From positions 1 through 64,000 of the forward strand of contig NZ_FWFT01000001.1 of the NCBI RefSeq assembly GCF_900172275.1: DNA of 64,000 nucleotides. The letters run 5' to 3'. This DNA comes from Pseudooctadecabacter jejudonensis. Its GTDB lineage: Bacteria > Pseudomonadota > Alphaproteobacteria > Rhodobacterales > Rhodobacteraceae. This document shows, piece by piece, positions 1-9,062 of this stretch. Every line of letters starts with the position of its first letter. Positions within the stretch are counted from its first letter, which is position 1. The notes beneath the pieces are model-generated. The model was not told the DNA's origin. It saw nothing but the letters and a program-made list of their open reading frames with translations, and searched no databases. The position numbers were made by a program, and so were the translations under genes.

Positions 1-121
1 GGAGGAGAGGGAAATCTTAAAAAAGGGTGAGGCCATTTTCCGCCATTGGTCCGAGGACAATGGACGAACCAGTTCTTTGCGGGCCTAAAGCAATGAGATT
101 TAGGTTTGTCGAAGAGCATAG

Positions 122-357
122 GGCCAGAATGGTCTCAAGGTGTCCATGAGCGGCAAAGGCAACTGCTATGACAATGCCGCCGTCGAAACCTTCTTCAAGA
201 CGATCAAAGCCGAGTTGATCTGGCGACGATCATGGGCAACGAGGCGGCAGGCTGAGATGACCATCTTCGAATATATCAATGGCTTCTACAATCCGCGTCG
301 TCGCCACTCAGCACTGGGTTGGAAAAGCCCGGTCGCTTTCGAACGCAAGGTGGCCTA
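122..357 (+). pseudogene. IS3-family transposase, C-terminal fragment
   Basis: Only the last ~78 residues of an OrfB-type DDE transposase remain. The frame is open from just after a stop at 119-121 and carries the GNCYDNA...E.FF motif of the catalytic glutamate region, followed by the conserved ending YI..YN..R.HS.LG. The upstream catalytic Asp residues are not encoded in the 121 bases available, and the sequence before the stop does not continue the transposase in this frame. A GTG at 140 gives a short ORF but is unlikely to be a real start. Sequence 380-396 (AAGCGGGACAGGTCC core) looks like the right terminal inverted repeat. This is an IS remnant, or the 3' end of an element interrupted by the window edge. 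Confidence 0.8.
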
Positions 358-518
358 AACGAGCACTTGGGGCGGCACTAAAGCGGGACAGGTCCAGTGT
401 TTTTGTGTAAGAAGATGTGCCCCCTCCGCAGCCAATCACAGCTGAATGAAACCGCTTTCAAATCGGTCCGTCTCTGTGCAGTATGTCCCACGACATTCGC
501 GCGAAAGAGGAACGACAG

Positions 519-2312
519 ATGACCGACGCCCCCAGCCGCCCGCTTCGGTCCAGAGCGTGGTTTGACAACCCCGACAACCCGGGGATGACCGCGCTTTATC
601 TTGAAAAATATATGAATTTCGGCCTCTCGCAGGAAGAGTTGCAATCCAACCGGCCGATCATTGGCATCGCGCAGACCGGTTCGGATTTGGCACCCTGCAA
701 TCGCCATCATATTGAATTGGCCAAACGGGTGCGGGAGGGGATCCGCGATGCAGGCGGGATTGCCATCGAGTTTCCGGTTCATCCCATCCATGAAAGCGGC
801 AAGCGCCCCACAGCGGGGCTGGATCGCAACCTGACCTATCTGAGCCTGGTTGAGGTGCTGCACGGCTACCCGCTGGACGGCGTTGTGCTGACCATCGGGT
901 GTGACAAGACCACGCCTGCGTTGCTTATGGCGGCCGCAACCGTCAACATGCCCGCAATCGCGCTGTCATCGGGCCCGATGATCAACGGCTATTTTCAGGG
1001 GGAGCGCGCGGGGTCCGGAACGATCATCTGGAAGGCGCGTGAGATGATGGCCAAGGGCGAGATCGACTACGCGGGGTTTGTGAAACTGGTCACGGCCTCT
1101 GCCCCGTCGATTGGGTATTGCAACACGATGGGCACGGCCTCGACCATGAATTCACTGGCCGAGGTGTTGGGCATGCAGCTGCCCGGGTCCGCCGCGATCC
1201 CTGCGCCGCACCGTGACCGGGCCGAGGTGGCGTTTCGCACGGGGCGGCGCATCGTTGATATGGTGCATGAGGATCTGAAACCGTCGGATATTCTGACGAA
1301 GGAGGCGTTTATCAATGCCATCCGCGTCAATTCCGCCATTGGTGGATCGTCTAACGCACCCATCCACATCGGCGCCATCGCGCGGCACATTGGCGTCGAT
1401 CTGCCGGTGACGGATTGGCAAGCCTATGGGCGCGACATCCCGTTGTTGGTGAACATGCAGCCCGCGGGCGATTATCTGGCCGAGGATTTCTACCGCGCGG
1501 GCGGTGTGCCTGCGGTCGTCAACCAACTGATGGAACAGGATCTGATCCACGCGGATGCGCCCACGGTCAACGGTCAAACGCTGGGCCAGAACTGCGCAGG
1601 GGCGGCGATTGAGGACACGGATGTGATCCGTCCCTATGCGGCCCCCATCACCGAGCGGGCGGGGTTTCTGGTGCTGTCGGGCAATATTTTTGACGCGGCG
1701 ATCATGAAAACCTCTGTCATCTCAGACGAGTTTCGCGCGCGGTATCTGAGCAACCCCGACGACCCGGAGGCGTTTGAGGGGCGCGCCGTGGTCTTCGACG
1801 GGCCGGAGGATTACCACGAGCGGATCGAGGACCCTGCCTTGGGCGTCACCGAAAATTCGATCCTGTTTATGCGCGGCGCGGGCCCCGTGGGCTATCCCGG
1901 TGCGGCTGAGGTCGTGAATATGCAGGCCCCTGCGGCCCTTCTGACGGCGGGCATTTCATCGCTGCCGTGTGTGGGCGACGGGCGGCAATCGGGGACCTCT
2001 GGCTCCCCCTCGATCCTGAATGCCGCACCTGAGGCGGCGGTGGGCGGGGGGCTTGCGCTTTTGCAGACTGGGGATCCGGTGCGCATTGATTTGGCGCGCG
2101 GCACCGTCAATATGCTGGTGGCTGAGGATGAGCTGGCCGCGCGGCGCACAGCCTTGGACGCGCAGGGCGGCTATGCCTATCCCGAAAGCCAGACCCCGTG
2201 GCAGGAAATTCAACGGGGACTTGTGGGCCAATTGGACAGCGGCGGGGTTCTGGAACCGGCTGTGAAATATCAACGTCTCGCGCAGAAGGGTCTGCCGCGG
2301 GACAGCCATTAG
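519..2312 (+). CDS. sugar-acid dehydratase, IlvD/Edd family (L-arabinonate/D-xylonate/L-fuconate dehydratase type)
   Basis: This 597-residue protein is of the dihydroxyacid/phosphogluconate dehydratase family and should dehydrate an aldonic acid to a 2-keto-3-deoxy acid in the cytosol. Cysteines at about 60 (LAPCN), 128 (TIGCDKT) and 201 (GYCNT) match the Fe-S ligands of pentonate dehydratases rather than of IlvD proper. The ATG at 519 is chosen because it is preceded by GAAAGAGGA; an in-frame alternative at 483 has no such site. It begins a run with a FAH hydrolase and two SDRs, which points to non-phosphorylative sugar catabolism. The exact sugar acid cannot be told from sequence. Confidence 0.88.
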   Translation: MTDAPSRPLRSRAWFDNPDNPGMTALYLEKYMNFGLSQEELQSNRPIIGIAQTGSDLAPCNRHHIELAKRVREGIRDAGGIAIEFPVHPIHESGKRPTAGLDRNLTYLSLVEVLHGYPLDGVVLTIGCDKTTPALLMAAATVNMPAIALSSGPMINGYFQGERAGSGTIIWKAREMMAKGEIDYAGFVKLVTASAPSIGYCNTMGTASTMNSLAEVLGMQLPGSAAIPAPHRDRAEVAFRTGRRIVDMVHEDLKPSDILTKEAFINAIRVNSAIGGSSNAPIHIGAIARHIGVDLPVTDWQAYGRDIPLLVNMQPAGDYLAEDFYRAGGVPAVVNQLMEQDLIHADAPTVNGQTLGQNCAGAAIEDTDVIRPYAAPITERAGFLVLSGNIFDAAIMKTSVISDEFRARYLSNPDDPEAFEGRAVVFDGPEDYHERIEDPALGVTENSILFMRGAGPVGYPGAAEVVNMQAPAALLTAGISSLPCVGDGRQSGTSGSPSILNAAPEAAVGGGLALLQTGDPVRIDLARGTVNMLVAEDELAARRTALDAQGGYAYPESQTPWQEIQRGLVGQLDSGGVLEPAVKYQRLAQKGLPRDSH

Positions 2313-2330
2313 ACAACAAGGAAAACGCAG

Positions 2331-3170
2331 ATGAAACTTATTCGGTTCGGCCCCGCAGGTCAGGAAAAACAGGGTGTTCTGGATGACGCGGGCACACTCC
2401 GTGATCTGAGCGGGGCACTGGACGGCACCGCCGCCTATTTGTCCGACGCCTATATGGCGCAGATTGCGGCGCTTGATCTGGCCGCGTTGCCCGCTGTGCC
2501 TGCGGACACGCGCGTGGGCGCTTGCGTCACGGGGGTGGGCAATTTCATCGCCATTGGCCTCAACTACGCTGATCACGCGGCAGAGGCGGGCATGGACATC
2601 CCCGCAGAGCCTATTTTGTTCAATAAGGCGCCGTCCTGCATCGTTGGGCCCAACGACGATGTGCGCATTCCGCCCGGATCCGAGAAGACCGATTGGGAGG
2701 TCGAGCTGGCCGTCGTCATAGGCAAAACCGGAAGCTATATAGCCGAGGCTGATGCCATGGATCACGTCGCGGGTTTTTGCGTGTGCAACGACGTGTCCGA
2801 ACGGGAATATCAGCTGGAACGGGGCGGCACATGGACCAAAGGCAAGGGCAGCCCGACGTTTGGGCCGCTTGGGCCGTGGTTGGTGACCCGTGATGAGGTG
2901 GACACCGCAGATCTGGCCATGACCTTGTCGGTAAACGGCGACACCGTGCAGAACGGATCGACGTCGACGATGATTTTCAAGGTGCCCCATCTGGTGTCCT
3001 ATGTGTCCCATTTCATGGAATTGCAGGCCGGGGACGTGATCACCACGGGCACGCCCCCCGGTGTGGGCATGGGGCTGAAGCCGCAACGCTACCTGAAGCC
3101 TGGCGATGAGATGGTGCTTGAGATTGCGGGCCTTGGCGTGCAGCGCCAGACCGCTGTGGCCACACCGTAA
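2331..3170 (+). CDS. fumarylacetoacetate hydrolase family protein (2,4-diketo-3-deoxy-sugar-acid hydrolase type)
   Basis: A 279-residue FAH-fold protein lies 18 bases after the dehydratase. The metal-binding segment WEVELAVVIG and the C-terminal TGTPPGVGMG loop are intact. FAH enzymes hydrolyse or isomerise beta-diketo acids using Mg2+ or Mn2+. In the L-rhamnose/L-fucose and Herbaspirillum-type pentose routes, such an enzyme splits the diketo-deoxy acid to pyruvate plus lactate or glycolate. The dehydratase before it and the SDR after it fit that route. A role as a homologue of HpaG or ureidoglycolate lyase is a weaker alternative, since the true HpaG candidate lies at 19846. Confidence 0.85.
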   Translation: MKLIRFGPAGQEKQGVLDDAGTLRDLSGALDGTAAYLSDAYMAQIAALDLAALPAVPADTRVGACVTGVGNFIAIGLNYADHAAEAGMDIPAEPILFNKAPSCIVGPNDDVRIPPGSEKTDWEVELAVVIGKTGSYIAEADAMDHVAGFCVCNDVSEREYQLERGGTWTKGKGSPTFGPLGPWLVTRDEVDTADLAMTLSVNGDTVQNGSTSTMIFKVPHLVSYVSHFMELQAGDVITTGTPPGVGMGLKPQRYLKPGDEMVLEIAGLGVQRQTAVATP

Positions 3171-3185
3171 AGAGGGGGGGTAATT

Positions 3186-3923
3186 ATGTCAAAACTGACG
3201 GCGAAGACCTGTCTTGTGACCGGCGCCGCCCAAGGCATTGGTGCGCGCATCACAGAGGTGTTTTTGGAGGAGGGCGCGCGCGTCATTGCCGCTGATCTGC
3301 AATATGACGGCACCGGTACGGGGTTTGACGACACGGGCCGCCTCAACCGGCATCTGGACGTCACGAACCCCGAACAGGTTGCGGCTTTGGCGGCGGAGTT
3401 TCCGGACATCAATGTTCTGGTCAATTGCGCGGGCTATGTGGCGGCGGGCAGCGTGATTGACTGCACGCCTGCGGATTTTCAGCGCAGCGTCGATTTGAAC
3501 GTTACGGCCACATATTCGGTCACCGCCGCGGTTTTGCCCGCCATGGTCGAGGCACGGGATGGTGTGATCATCAACATCGCTTCGGTGGTGTCATCGGTTA
3601 TGGCCGCCCCCGGTCGTTTTGCCTACGGGGCGACCAAGGCGGCGGTGTTGGGGATGACGCTGTCCATTGCGCGGGACTTTTCGGACAAGGGCATTCGCTG
3701 CAACGCGATCAGCCCGGGCACCGTGGACACCCCGTCGCTGCACGAACGGCTGGCCGCCACGGGCGACGCCGAGGCCGCGATGACGGCATTCAAGGCGCGT
3801 CAGATGACGGGCCGGTTGGGCACGGTGGACGAAATCGCCGCTGTGGCGTTGCTGATGGCCTCGGACGATGCGACGTTCATGACAGGATCTAACGTCGTCA
3901 TCGACGGCGGTATGTCCCTGTAA
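3186..3923 (+). CDS. SDR-family dehydrogenase, probably 2-keto-3-deoxy-sugar-acid 4-dehydrogenase
   Basis: This classical short-chain dehydrogenase has 245 residues. The cofactor motif TGAAQGIG is at residues 12-19, the catalytic pair Y147/K151 sits in YGATK, and the family ending is GSNVVIDGGMSL. The Asp after the second beta strand (AADLQYD) favours NAD+. Its start resembles 2-keto-3-deoxy-L-fuconate dehydrogenases, which oxidise C4 of the keto-deoxy acid before FAH cleavage. The gene is 15 bases after the FAH gene, with AGAGGGGG as ribosome site, so it is very likely in the same transcript. Confidence 0.85.
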   Translation: MSKLTAKTCLVTGAAQGIGARITEVFLEEGARVIAADLQYDGTGTGFDDTGRLNRHLDVTNPEQVAALAAEFPDINVLVNCAGYVAAGSVIDCTPADFQRSVDLNVTATYSVTAAVLPAMVEARDGVIINIASVVSSVMAAPGRFAYGATKAAVLGMTLSIARDFSDKGIRCNAISPGTVDTPSLHERLAATGDAEAAMTAFKARQMTGRLGTVDEIAAVALLMASDDATFMTGSNVVIDGGMSL

Positions 3924-3942
3924 GCGGCGCGAAGGACACAGC

Positions 3943-4710
3943 ATGCAGAAACTTGCGGTCATTACGGGCGGCAGCACAGGCATCGGCCACCACCTTGTGG
4001 GGGCGGTGGCCAAGGCGGGATACCGTGTAGCGTTCACGTACCATTCTACCGCCGCCCCGGCGGAGGCACTGGCGGAGACGTTGCGCGCGCAGGGCCATAG
4101 CGTCAGTGCGCACCGGTGTGATGTGGGGGATGCGGATCAGGTGGCAGGTTTTTATGACGCCCTTTTGGCCGAGACCGGACAGGCGCCTGATTTGCTGGTC
4201 AACAATGCCGGCATCCAGACATGGGCGCCGCTGCTGGAGTTGGACGTCGAGGACTGGGATCGAACAATCAAGACCAACCTGCGGGGCTGCTTTTTGAACA
4301 CCCAAGCCGCCGCACGTCAGATGAAGGATCACGGCATCCGAGGGGCCATCGTCAACCTTGGGTCTGGCTGCAACAAATTGGCCTTCCCTAACCTTGTGGA
4401 TTACACGGCGTCCAAAGGGGGGATTGAGCAATTCACCAAGGTGTCTGCCGCAGAACTTGGCCCCTACGGCATCCGCGTGAACTGCGTGGCCCCCGGTGCG
4501 ATTGAAACGGACCGCACCAACGAGGAAGCGGATGGTTATGGCGACAAATGGTCGGCATTGACGCCGTTGCGCCGTGTGGGCAGGCCTGCTGATCTGGTGG
4601 GGCCGATCCTGTTTCTGGCCTCTGATGCGGCGGGCTTTGTGACGGGCCAAACCCTGTGGGTGGACGGAGGTGTCTTCACCCAAGCCGCGTGGCCACAAGA
4701 CGCACGCTGA
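3943..4710 (+). CDS. SDR-family oxidoreductase, putative sugar 1-dehydrogenase
   Basis: A second classical SDR of 255 residues, 19 bases downstream of the first. TGGSTGIG is at residues 8-15, LVNNAG near 83-88, and the catalytic Y154/K158 in YTASK. The overall pattern resembles glucose/galactose 1-dehydrogenases of the SDR superfamily. In this operon it could supply the first oxidation, sugar to lactone; no lactonase is encoded nearby. It is the last gene of the group and faces the P450 gene across a hairpin. Substrate not determinable. Confidence 0.83.
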   Translation: MQKLAVITGGSTGIGHHLVGAVAKAGYRVAFTYHSTAAPAEALAETLRAQGHSVSAHRCDVGDADQVAGFYDALLAETGQAPDLLVNNAGIQTWAPLLELDVEDWDRTIKTNLRGCFLNTQAAARQMKDHGIRGAIVNLGSGCNKLAFPNLVDYTASKGGIEQFTKVSAAELGPYGIRVNCVAPGAIETDRTNEEADGYGDKWSALTPLRRVGRPADLVGPILFLASDAAGFVTGQTLWVDGGVFTQAAWPQDAR

Positions 4711-4785
4711 GAGGCACTGTCCCCAACGTCATCATGCGCGAGCCGCGCCAAAGGCATAGGCTGTCCGGGGGCTGCCTGTGGGGAG

Positions 4786-4810
4786 ACCGCGGCCCGAACG
4801 GGCGCGCGGT
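4786..4810. terminator. GC-rich hairpin between convergent genes
   Basis: An imperfect inverted repeat with arms ACCGCG(G)CCCG and CGGGC(G)CGCGGT and a 2-base loop lies in the 103-bp gap between the convergent SDR and P450 genes, just past the P450 stop. There is no clear T-run, so factor-independent termination is uncertain. It is a plausible bidirectional end signal. Confidence 0.45.
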
Positions 4811-4813
4811 GCG

Positions 4814-6067
4814 TTACAGCTGAACGGTGACGGGCAGGTGTTTGATGCCGCCCACGAAGTTTGACCGCAGGTATTGCACATCCCCCGCAGGTTCGATGGA
4901 TTTCAGGCGGCGGCTGAGTTCCTGAAACAGGATGCGGACCTCAAGCCGCGCCAGATGCATCCCAAGGCAGACATGCGGCCCGTGCTGCCCGAATGCCAGA
5001 TGCTGGTTCTGCGTGCGGGTCAGATCAATGTGAAACGGGTCAGGGATCGCGTCTGGGTCCCGGTTGGCGGAGGTCCACCAATAGACCACTTTGTCACCGG
5101 CACGAATGGTCTTGCCGTGGACTTCGGTGTCTTCGGTGCAAGTGCGGCGGAAATAGGTGGCGGGGGTGGCCCAGCGGATGATTTCATCGGCCATGGTGTC
5201 CCAGACGTCTTGCGTTTGCATCTGGTGCAGCAGTTCGGGTTTTTCGGCGATGGCGTGAACGCCTGCAGCGATGGAATAACGGGTGGTGTCATTGCCCGCA
5301 GCGACCAACAGGCAAAAGAAATTGCGAAACTCATCCTCGGAGATCACGGTGCCGTCTTTGGCCGGTTTCAGGATCATATGCAGAATGCCATCGGTGTCAC
5401 CCATGCGCGCTTTGTGGTCCATCAGATCCTTGGCATAGGCGTACAGTTCGGCACCTGCGGGGGAGTTGAAGGGCATCAGGCGGAATTCATCCGTGGTCAG
5501 TTTATCGACCACATGATCGGTGAAATCCGGGTCCGAATTGGCCATCAAGGCGTCGCCCTTTTCCACCAACCATTCCAGATCACTTTCGGGCAGCCCCATG
5601 ATGCGGCCCAACATGCGCATGGGCAATTCGCGGGCAATTTCGCGTGTGGCGTTGAAGGTGCCTTGGGCCAAGGCGCGATCAAGGATCGGGCCTGTGAGGT
5701 CAGTGATGTCTTGGGCGAAATTGGCGACGGAGGTTTTGGCAAAGGCTTTGAACACCTTCATGCGGGTCTGCAGATGTTCGGGGGCGTCGGTTTCCTGAAA
5801 GGTGCGTCGGGCAAGGTATTCTTCGCGGGTCTGGTCCTCGATCCGGATGCCTTGCGCCGAAGAAAAAACGCGAGGGTTGCCGTTCATCGCGGTGATGTCC
5901 GCGTTGCGGGTGATGGACCAGAATGGTGCGCCACCGTCCCATTCTGTCCAATGCACAGGGTCGTCGCGGCGCAGGCGGGCGAAGGTGTTGTGCGGCACGC
6001 CTTGGGTGTAGGTGTCGTGGCTTACGATGTCGGCATGGCCATCATCTGTCGGGGTCCACATGGACAT
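4814..6067 (-). CDS. cytochrome P450 monooxygenase
   Basis: A soluble class I bacterial P450 of 417 residues. The I-helix oxygen-activation motif is AGNDTT, the K-helix ExxR is EIIR, and the haem thiolate is C367 in FGQHGPHVCLG. The Phe is one residue further from the Cys than in the PROSITE consensus, a variant found in other bacterial P450s. The ATG at 6067 is chosen because AGGAGG lies 9 bases upstream; the ATG at 6091 has none. No ferredoxin or ferredoxin reductase gene is adjacent. It is divergent from a class I amidotransferase gene. Substrate unknown; perhaps a terpenoid or alicyclic compound by general resemblance. Confidence 0.93.
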   Translation of the reverse strand: MSMWTPTDDGHADIVSHDTYTQGVPHNTFARLRRDDPVHWTEWDGGAPFWSITRNADITAMNGNPRVFSSAQGIRIEDQTREEYLARRTFQETDAPEHLQTRMKVFKAFAKTSVANFAQDITDLTGPILDRALAQGTFNATREIARELPMRMLGRIMGLPESDLEWLVEKGDALMANSDPDFTDHVVDKLTTDEFRLMPFNSPAGAELYAYAKDLMDHKARMGDTDGILHMILKPAKDGTVISEDEFRNFFCLLVAAGNDTTRYSIAAGVHAIAEKPELLHQMQTQDVWDTMADEIIRWATPATYFRRTCTEDTEVHGKTIRAGDKVVYWWTSANRDPDAIPDPFHIDLTRTQNQHLAFGQHGPHVCLGMHLARLEVRILFQELSRRLKSIEPAGDVQYLRSNFVGGIKHLPVTVQL

Positions 6068-6090
6068 GGCGCTCTGCCTCCTGCTTGGCA

Positions 6091-6107
6091 TTAATTAACA
6101 TGTGTAA
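6091..6107. promoter_or_regulatory. AT-rich partial palindrome, candidate HpaR/MarR-type operator
   Basis: TTAATTAACATGTGTAA lies in the divergent promoter region between the P450 (start 6067) and amidotransferase (start 6150) genes. It contains TTAACATG followed by TGTAA and is close to the perfect palindrome TTAACATGTTAA at 15539-15550 beside the MarR-family gene hpaR, which itself is preceded by TTAATTAAC. Shared control is an inference. Confidence 0.4.
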
Positions 6108-6149
6108 TATGCAAGACCATAAACCGGCCTCTGTCAAACGGAACCTGCG

Positions 6150-6869
6150 ATGCATCTGGCTATTCTTGTGACCAATACGGATTTGTCCGACTTTGCCCAT
6201 AGGCATCCGTTTGATGCCGAGAAATTCGAGACGATGGTGCACAGTGTCCGGCCTGATTGGACCTGTACGGCGTTCCGCGTGCATCTTGACGAATTCCCGC
6301 CCAGTCTTGCGCCCTTTGACGGGATCATCATCACCGGCAGCCCGGCATCGGTGCATGACACGGACCCGTGGGTGGGCCGGCTGTTGGAGGTGATCCGCAA
6401 CACGACGCTGCCGTTGTTTGGGGCGTGCTATGGGCATCAGGCGATTGCCTTGGCCTTGGGCGGCACTGTTGGGGACAACCCCCATGGCTGGAGCCTTGGG
6501 TTGAAGCGCAGCGATGTCGTTGACCCCCAGCCATGGATGGCGGGGCTGGGCGGCAGCTATCGTCAGTTTGCGGCCCACAAGGAACAGGTGACGGCGTTGC
6601 CCGACGGGGCGCAGACGATCACATCCGCAGATGGCGTGCCCTGTGCGGGCTTTGTGATGGGCCGGCGGGTTTACACCACGCAGAACCACCCCGAAATATC
6701 GCCTGCCTTCTTTGAGGCTTTGTTGGCGGAATTCGGGCCGTCTTTTGGGGCGGACGTCGCGGCGGCGGCCAAAGCGTCGATGACGGGCCAGGACGATAAT
6801 CTGGCCTACGCGGAGAGCATTGCTGCGTTCTTTGAACAGGCCGTTAAAGGCGAGCGGTATACTCGGTGA
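6150..6869 (+). CDS. class I glutamine amidotransferase-like protein
   Basis: A stand-alone GATase1 domain of 239 residues. The nucleophile C93 is in GACYGHQ and the catalytic His/Glu pair H180/E182 in NHPEIS, so the triad is complete. It resembles the GMP-synthase-like amidotransferases and gamma-glutamyl hydrolases used in polyamine or amine catabolism. Its 3' end overlaps the converging kinase gene by 26 bases. The neighbouring amine-handling operon and the GS-like ligase at 30010 make hydrolysis of a gamma-glutamylated amine possible, but nothing in the sequence proves it. Confidence 0.82.
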   Translation: MHLAILVTNTDLSDFAHRHPFDAEKFETMVHSVRPDWTCTAFRVHLDEFPPSLAPFDGIIITGSPASVHDTDPWVGRLLEVIRNTTLPLFGACYGHQAIALALGGTVGDNPHGWSLGLKRSDVVDPQPWMAGLGGSYRQFAAHKEQVTALPDGAQTITSADGVPCAGFVMGRRVYTTQNHPEISPAFFEALLAEFGPSFGADVAAAAKASMTGQDDNLAYAESIAAFFEQAVKGERYTR

Positions 6870-7779
6870 TCTGGGCCTCAGCCTGGGTGATGAAGCGGGC
6901 GTTGCGGGCTCCGGTGTCGTCCTCATCTGCGCGGCTGATGTTCCAACCCACATAGCTGGCGGCCCGCAGCGCCATAAAGAGAGGCAGATGCGGCGTGTCC
7001 AGTGGCCGCAAAGAGGTATAGCCCGCCAGAAGTGCGGCGCGCAGGGCGGGGTAATCGCGGGCCGTCCGATGTTTCAACAGGGCTGTTGCGACATCGAACA
7101 AACGAAAGCCGAAGCCCCCGTCGTCAAAGTCGATGACGTGCAGGGTGTCACCAGACACCATCACATTTGCCGCCACGAGATCAGCGTGGATCAGCCCGTA
7201 GTCAAGGCTGGGCGCGATTTGGGTCAGGTCGTCGCGGGCGCTGTCGCGGAACGCCAACAGGCGCGTCTTTTGGTCCAAGTTCAGCGCGGGATTGTCCCAA
7301 AACCGATCCCAAAGCGGGGCGTGCCCCAAAAGGCCACCCTGATCCCATGCCGGACGGTCGCAAGATATGGCCTGTGGCCAGGCATCAATTGCACTGTGCA
7401 TCCGCGCCATGTCGTGGCCCAGTTGGTGGAACACCTTTTCGCGCTGTGCGGCATCCATCTGGGGCAGGGCGGCATCAAGGGTTTCCCCCTCCAGCCAGGT
7501 CAGAACATCGACCTGCATCCCATCGACGCTGTGCAGATACGTGCCCTCAAGGCTGGCAATGGGCGAAGGAACAGACAGTCCCGCGCGGTCCAGCATCGCC
7601 ATCCAGTCCAGTTCGGCCGCCAGTTCACTGTCCGTCCGGTAGCCCTGACGGTGGAGCCGCAGCGCAAAGCGGTTTTGGCCGTGCTCCACCCTGTAGACTG
7701 CGTTTTCGCGGACGGCGATCAGGGTGATCTTTGCCCCCTCAAGGCCCCATATAGGCAAGGCGTTGGCCGCTGTGTTCAT
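6844..7779 (-). CDS. APH-family small-molecule kinase (hydroxylysine/homoserine kinase-like)
   Basis: The 311-residue aminoglycoside-phosphotransferase-fold kinase has the Brenner-type catalytic loop LIHADLVAANVMVS and the metal-binding IDFDDGGFGF. Its start overlaps the stop of the upstream aminotransferase (ATGA type). In animals and some bacteria a kinase of this type phosphorylates 5-hydroxylysine, and the partner PLP enzyme then eliminates phosphate. The same pair sits here, so an amino-alcohol such as hydroxylysine or ethanolamine is the likely substrate. It is the last gene of the iclR operon. Confidence 0.8.
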   Translation of the reverse strand: MNTAANALPIWGLEGAKITLIAVRENAVYRVEHGQNRFALRLHRQGYRTDSELAAELDWMAMLDRAGLSVPSPIASLEGTYLHSVDGMQVDVLTWLEGETLDAALPQMDAAQREKVFHQLGHDMARMHSAIDAWPQAISCDRPAWDQGGLLGHAPLWDRFWDNPALNLDQKTRLLAFRDSARDDLTQIAPSLDYGLIHADLVAANVMVSGDTLHVIDFDDGGFGFRLFDVATALLKHRTARDYPALRAALLAGYTSLRPLDTPHLPLFMALRAASYVGWNISRADEDDTGARNARFITQAEAQITEYTARL

Positions 7780-9062
7780 GGGTGCAAGGACGTGTCCGCC
7801 AGCACTTCGTCCAGCGTGTCAAAAAGAAGATCCGCGTTGTCCTTGGAAAACGGCATCGGCGGACGGATCTTGAGCGTGTTTTTGTGGCGCCCCAGTTTCG
7901 ACAGGATGACCCCGCGATGCCGCAGGGCGTTGATAACGCGGTCGGTGAAGTCGGAGGCGGGGGCTTTGGTGGTGCGGTCGGTCACCATTTCGGCCCCAAA
8001 GATGAGGCCAGAGCCGCGGATATCACCAATGACCTCATGTTGTGTTGCAAGCTTTTGCATCCGTTCACGGGCATAGGCACCGACGGTCTGGGCATTGGCA
8101 ACAAGGCCCTTGTCGTCGATTTCTTCCAACACGGCCATGGCTGCGGCGCATGATACGGGGTTGCCGCCAAAGGTGTTGAAATAACGATACCCTGTGCGGA
8201 AGGCCGCGACGATGTCGTGGTTTGCGACAACGCCACCCACGGGGTGGCCGTTGGCCATGGGTTTGCCCAGCACCATCACATCCGGCACCACACCCATTTT
8301 TTCGTGGGCCCACATGTGGGTGCCCGTGCGGCCAAAGCCTGATTGGACCTCGTCACAGATTAGTAAACCGCCCGTACGGCGCACGACCTCCGCCACGGGT
8401 TTGAGCCACCCGTCGGGGAGGTCGGGGAAGCCTTCGTTGAGGAAATAGGGGCATACGACAAGGGCCGCAAAGCCTGTGCCGTCCTTTTCCAAACCGTCGA
8501 TCTGTTGGGCCACATGGGCCGCAAAGGTCGTTCCATCAGGGTCGGGGTGGCGATAGCTGTCTGGGGCATCGACGAACCGGAAAAACTGGCCAAGTCCGAA
8601 GCCGACTGTTGGAATGTTGGATTTACCAAGCTGGCTGACCAGCGCGGTGTTCCCGTGATACGTCGCGTCGGTTGCAATGATCCCGCGTTTGCCAGTCACG
8701 GCTTCGGCCATGCGCAGGGCGATGTCGTTGGCCTCGGACCCCGTGCAGGTGAGGATCGCGGTATCAAGGCTGGCGTCGGTCGTGGCTGTCAGCCGTTCGA
8801 TGTAGGACAAAATGCCCTCATGCAGGTAGCGCGTGTGCGTGTTGAGCGTGCTGGCCTGTCGGCAGATCGCCTCAACCACGCGAGGGTTGCAGTGCCCCAC
8901 ATGGGGCACGTTGTTGTAGCAATCCAGATACTTGCGCCCGTCTGCATCCCAAAGCCACACCCCTTCGCCGCGCACCAGATGCAGCGGGTCGTCGTAGAAT
9001 GTGGACACGTTCGGCCCCATCAGGCGTGCACGGTCGACCAGCAGCTGTTCGGTGGAGCGCAT
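7776..9062 (-). CDS. class III PLP aminotransferase / phospho-lyase-like enzyme
   Basis: This 428-residue fold-type I PLP enzyme has the pyridine-N Asp D237 in ICDEVQSGFGRTG and the Schiff-base Lys K267 in VLGKPMANGHP. Residues resemble the ethanolamine-phosphate and 5-phosphohydroxylysine phospho-lyase branch (AGXT2L-like) more than ordinary omega-transaminases. Overlap with both neighbours (stop-start at 7776-7779 and at 9062) shows tight translational coupling to the kinase. Together they suggest phosphorylation then elimination of an amino-alcohol, giving an aldehyde that the divergent aldehyde dehydrogenase could oxidise. Plain transamination remains possible. Confidence 0.85.
   Translation of the reverse strand: MRSTEQLLVDRARLMGPNVSTFYDDPLHLVRGEGVWLWDADGRKYLDCYNNVPHVGHCNPRVVEAICRQASTLNTHTRYLHEGILSYIERLTATTDASLDTAILTCTGSEANDIALRMAEAVTGKRGIIATDATYHGNTALVSQLGKSNIPTVGFGLGQFFRFVDAPDSYRHPDPDGTTFAAHVAQQIDGLEKDGTGFAALVVCPYFLNEGFPDLPDGWLKPVAEVVRRTGGLLICDEVQSGFGRTGTHMWAHEKMGVVPDVMVLGKPMANGHPVGGVVANHDIVAAFRTGYRYFNTFGGNPVSCAAAMAVLEEIDDKGLVANAQTVGAYARERMQKLATQHEVIGDIRGSGLIFGAEMVTDRTTKAPASDFTDRVINALRHRGVILSKLGRHKNTLKIRPPMPFSKDNADLLFDTLDEVLADTSLHP

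Noticed and set aside
2331-3170. Second HpaG domain of the hpa pathway
   Set aside because: It is 17 kb from hpaG and inside a sugar-acid operon; neighbours fit diketo-sugar-acid hydrolysis better.
4874-6094. 406-residue open frame on the plus strand
   Set aside because: It is fully antisense to the P450 gene, has no domain, and arises from high-GC codon bias.
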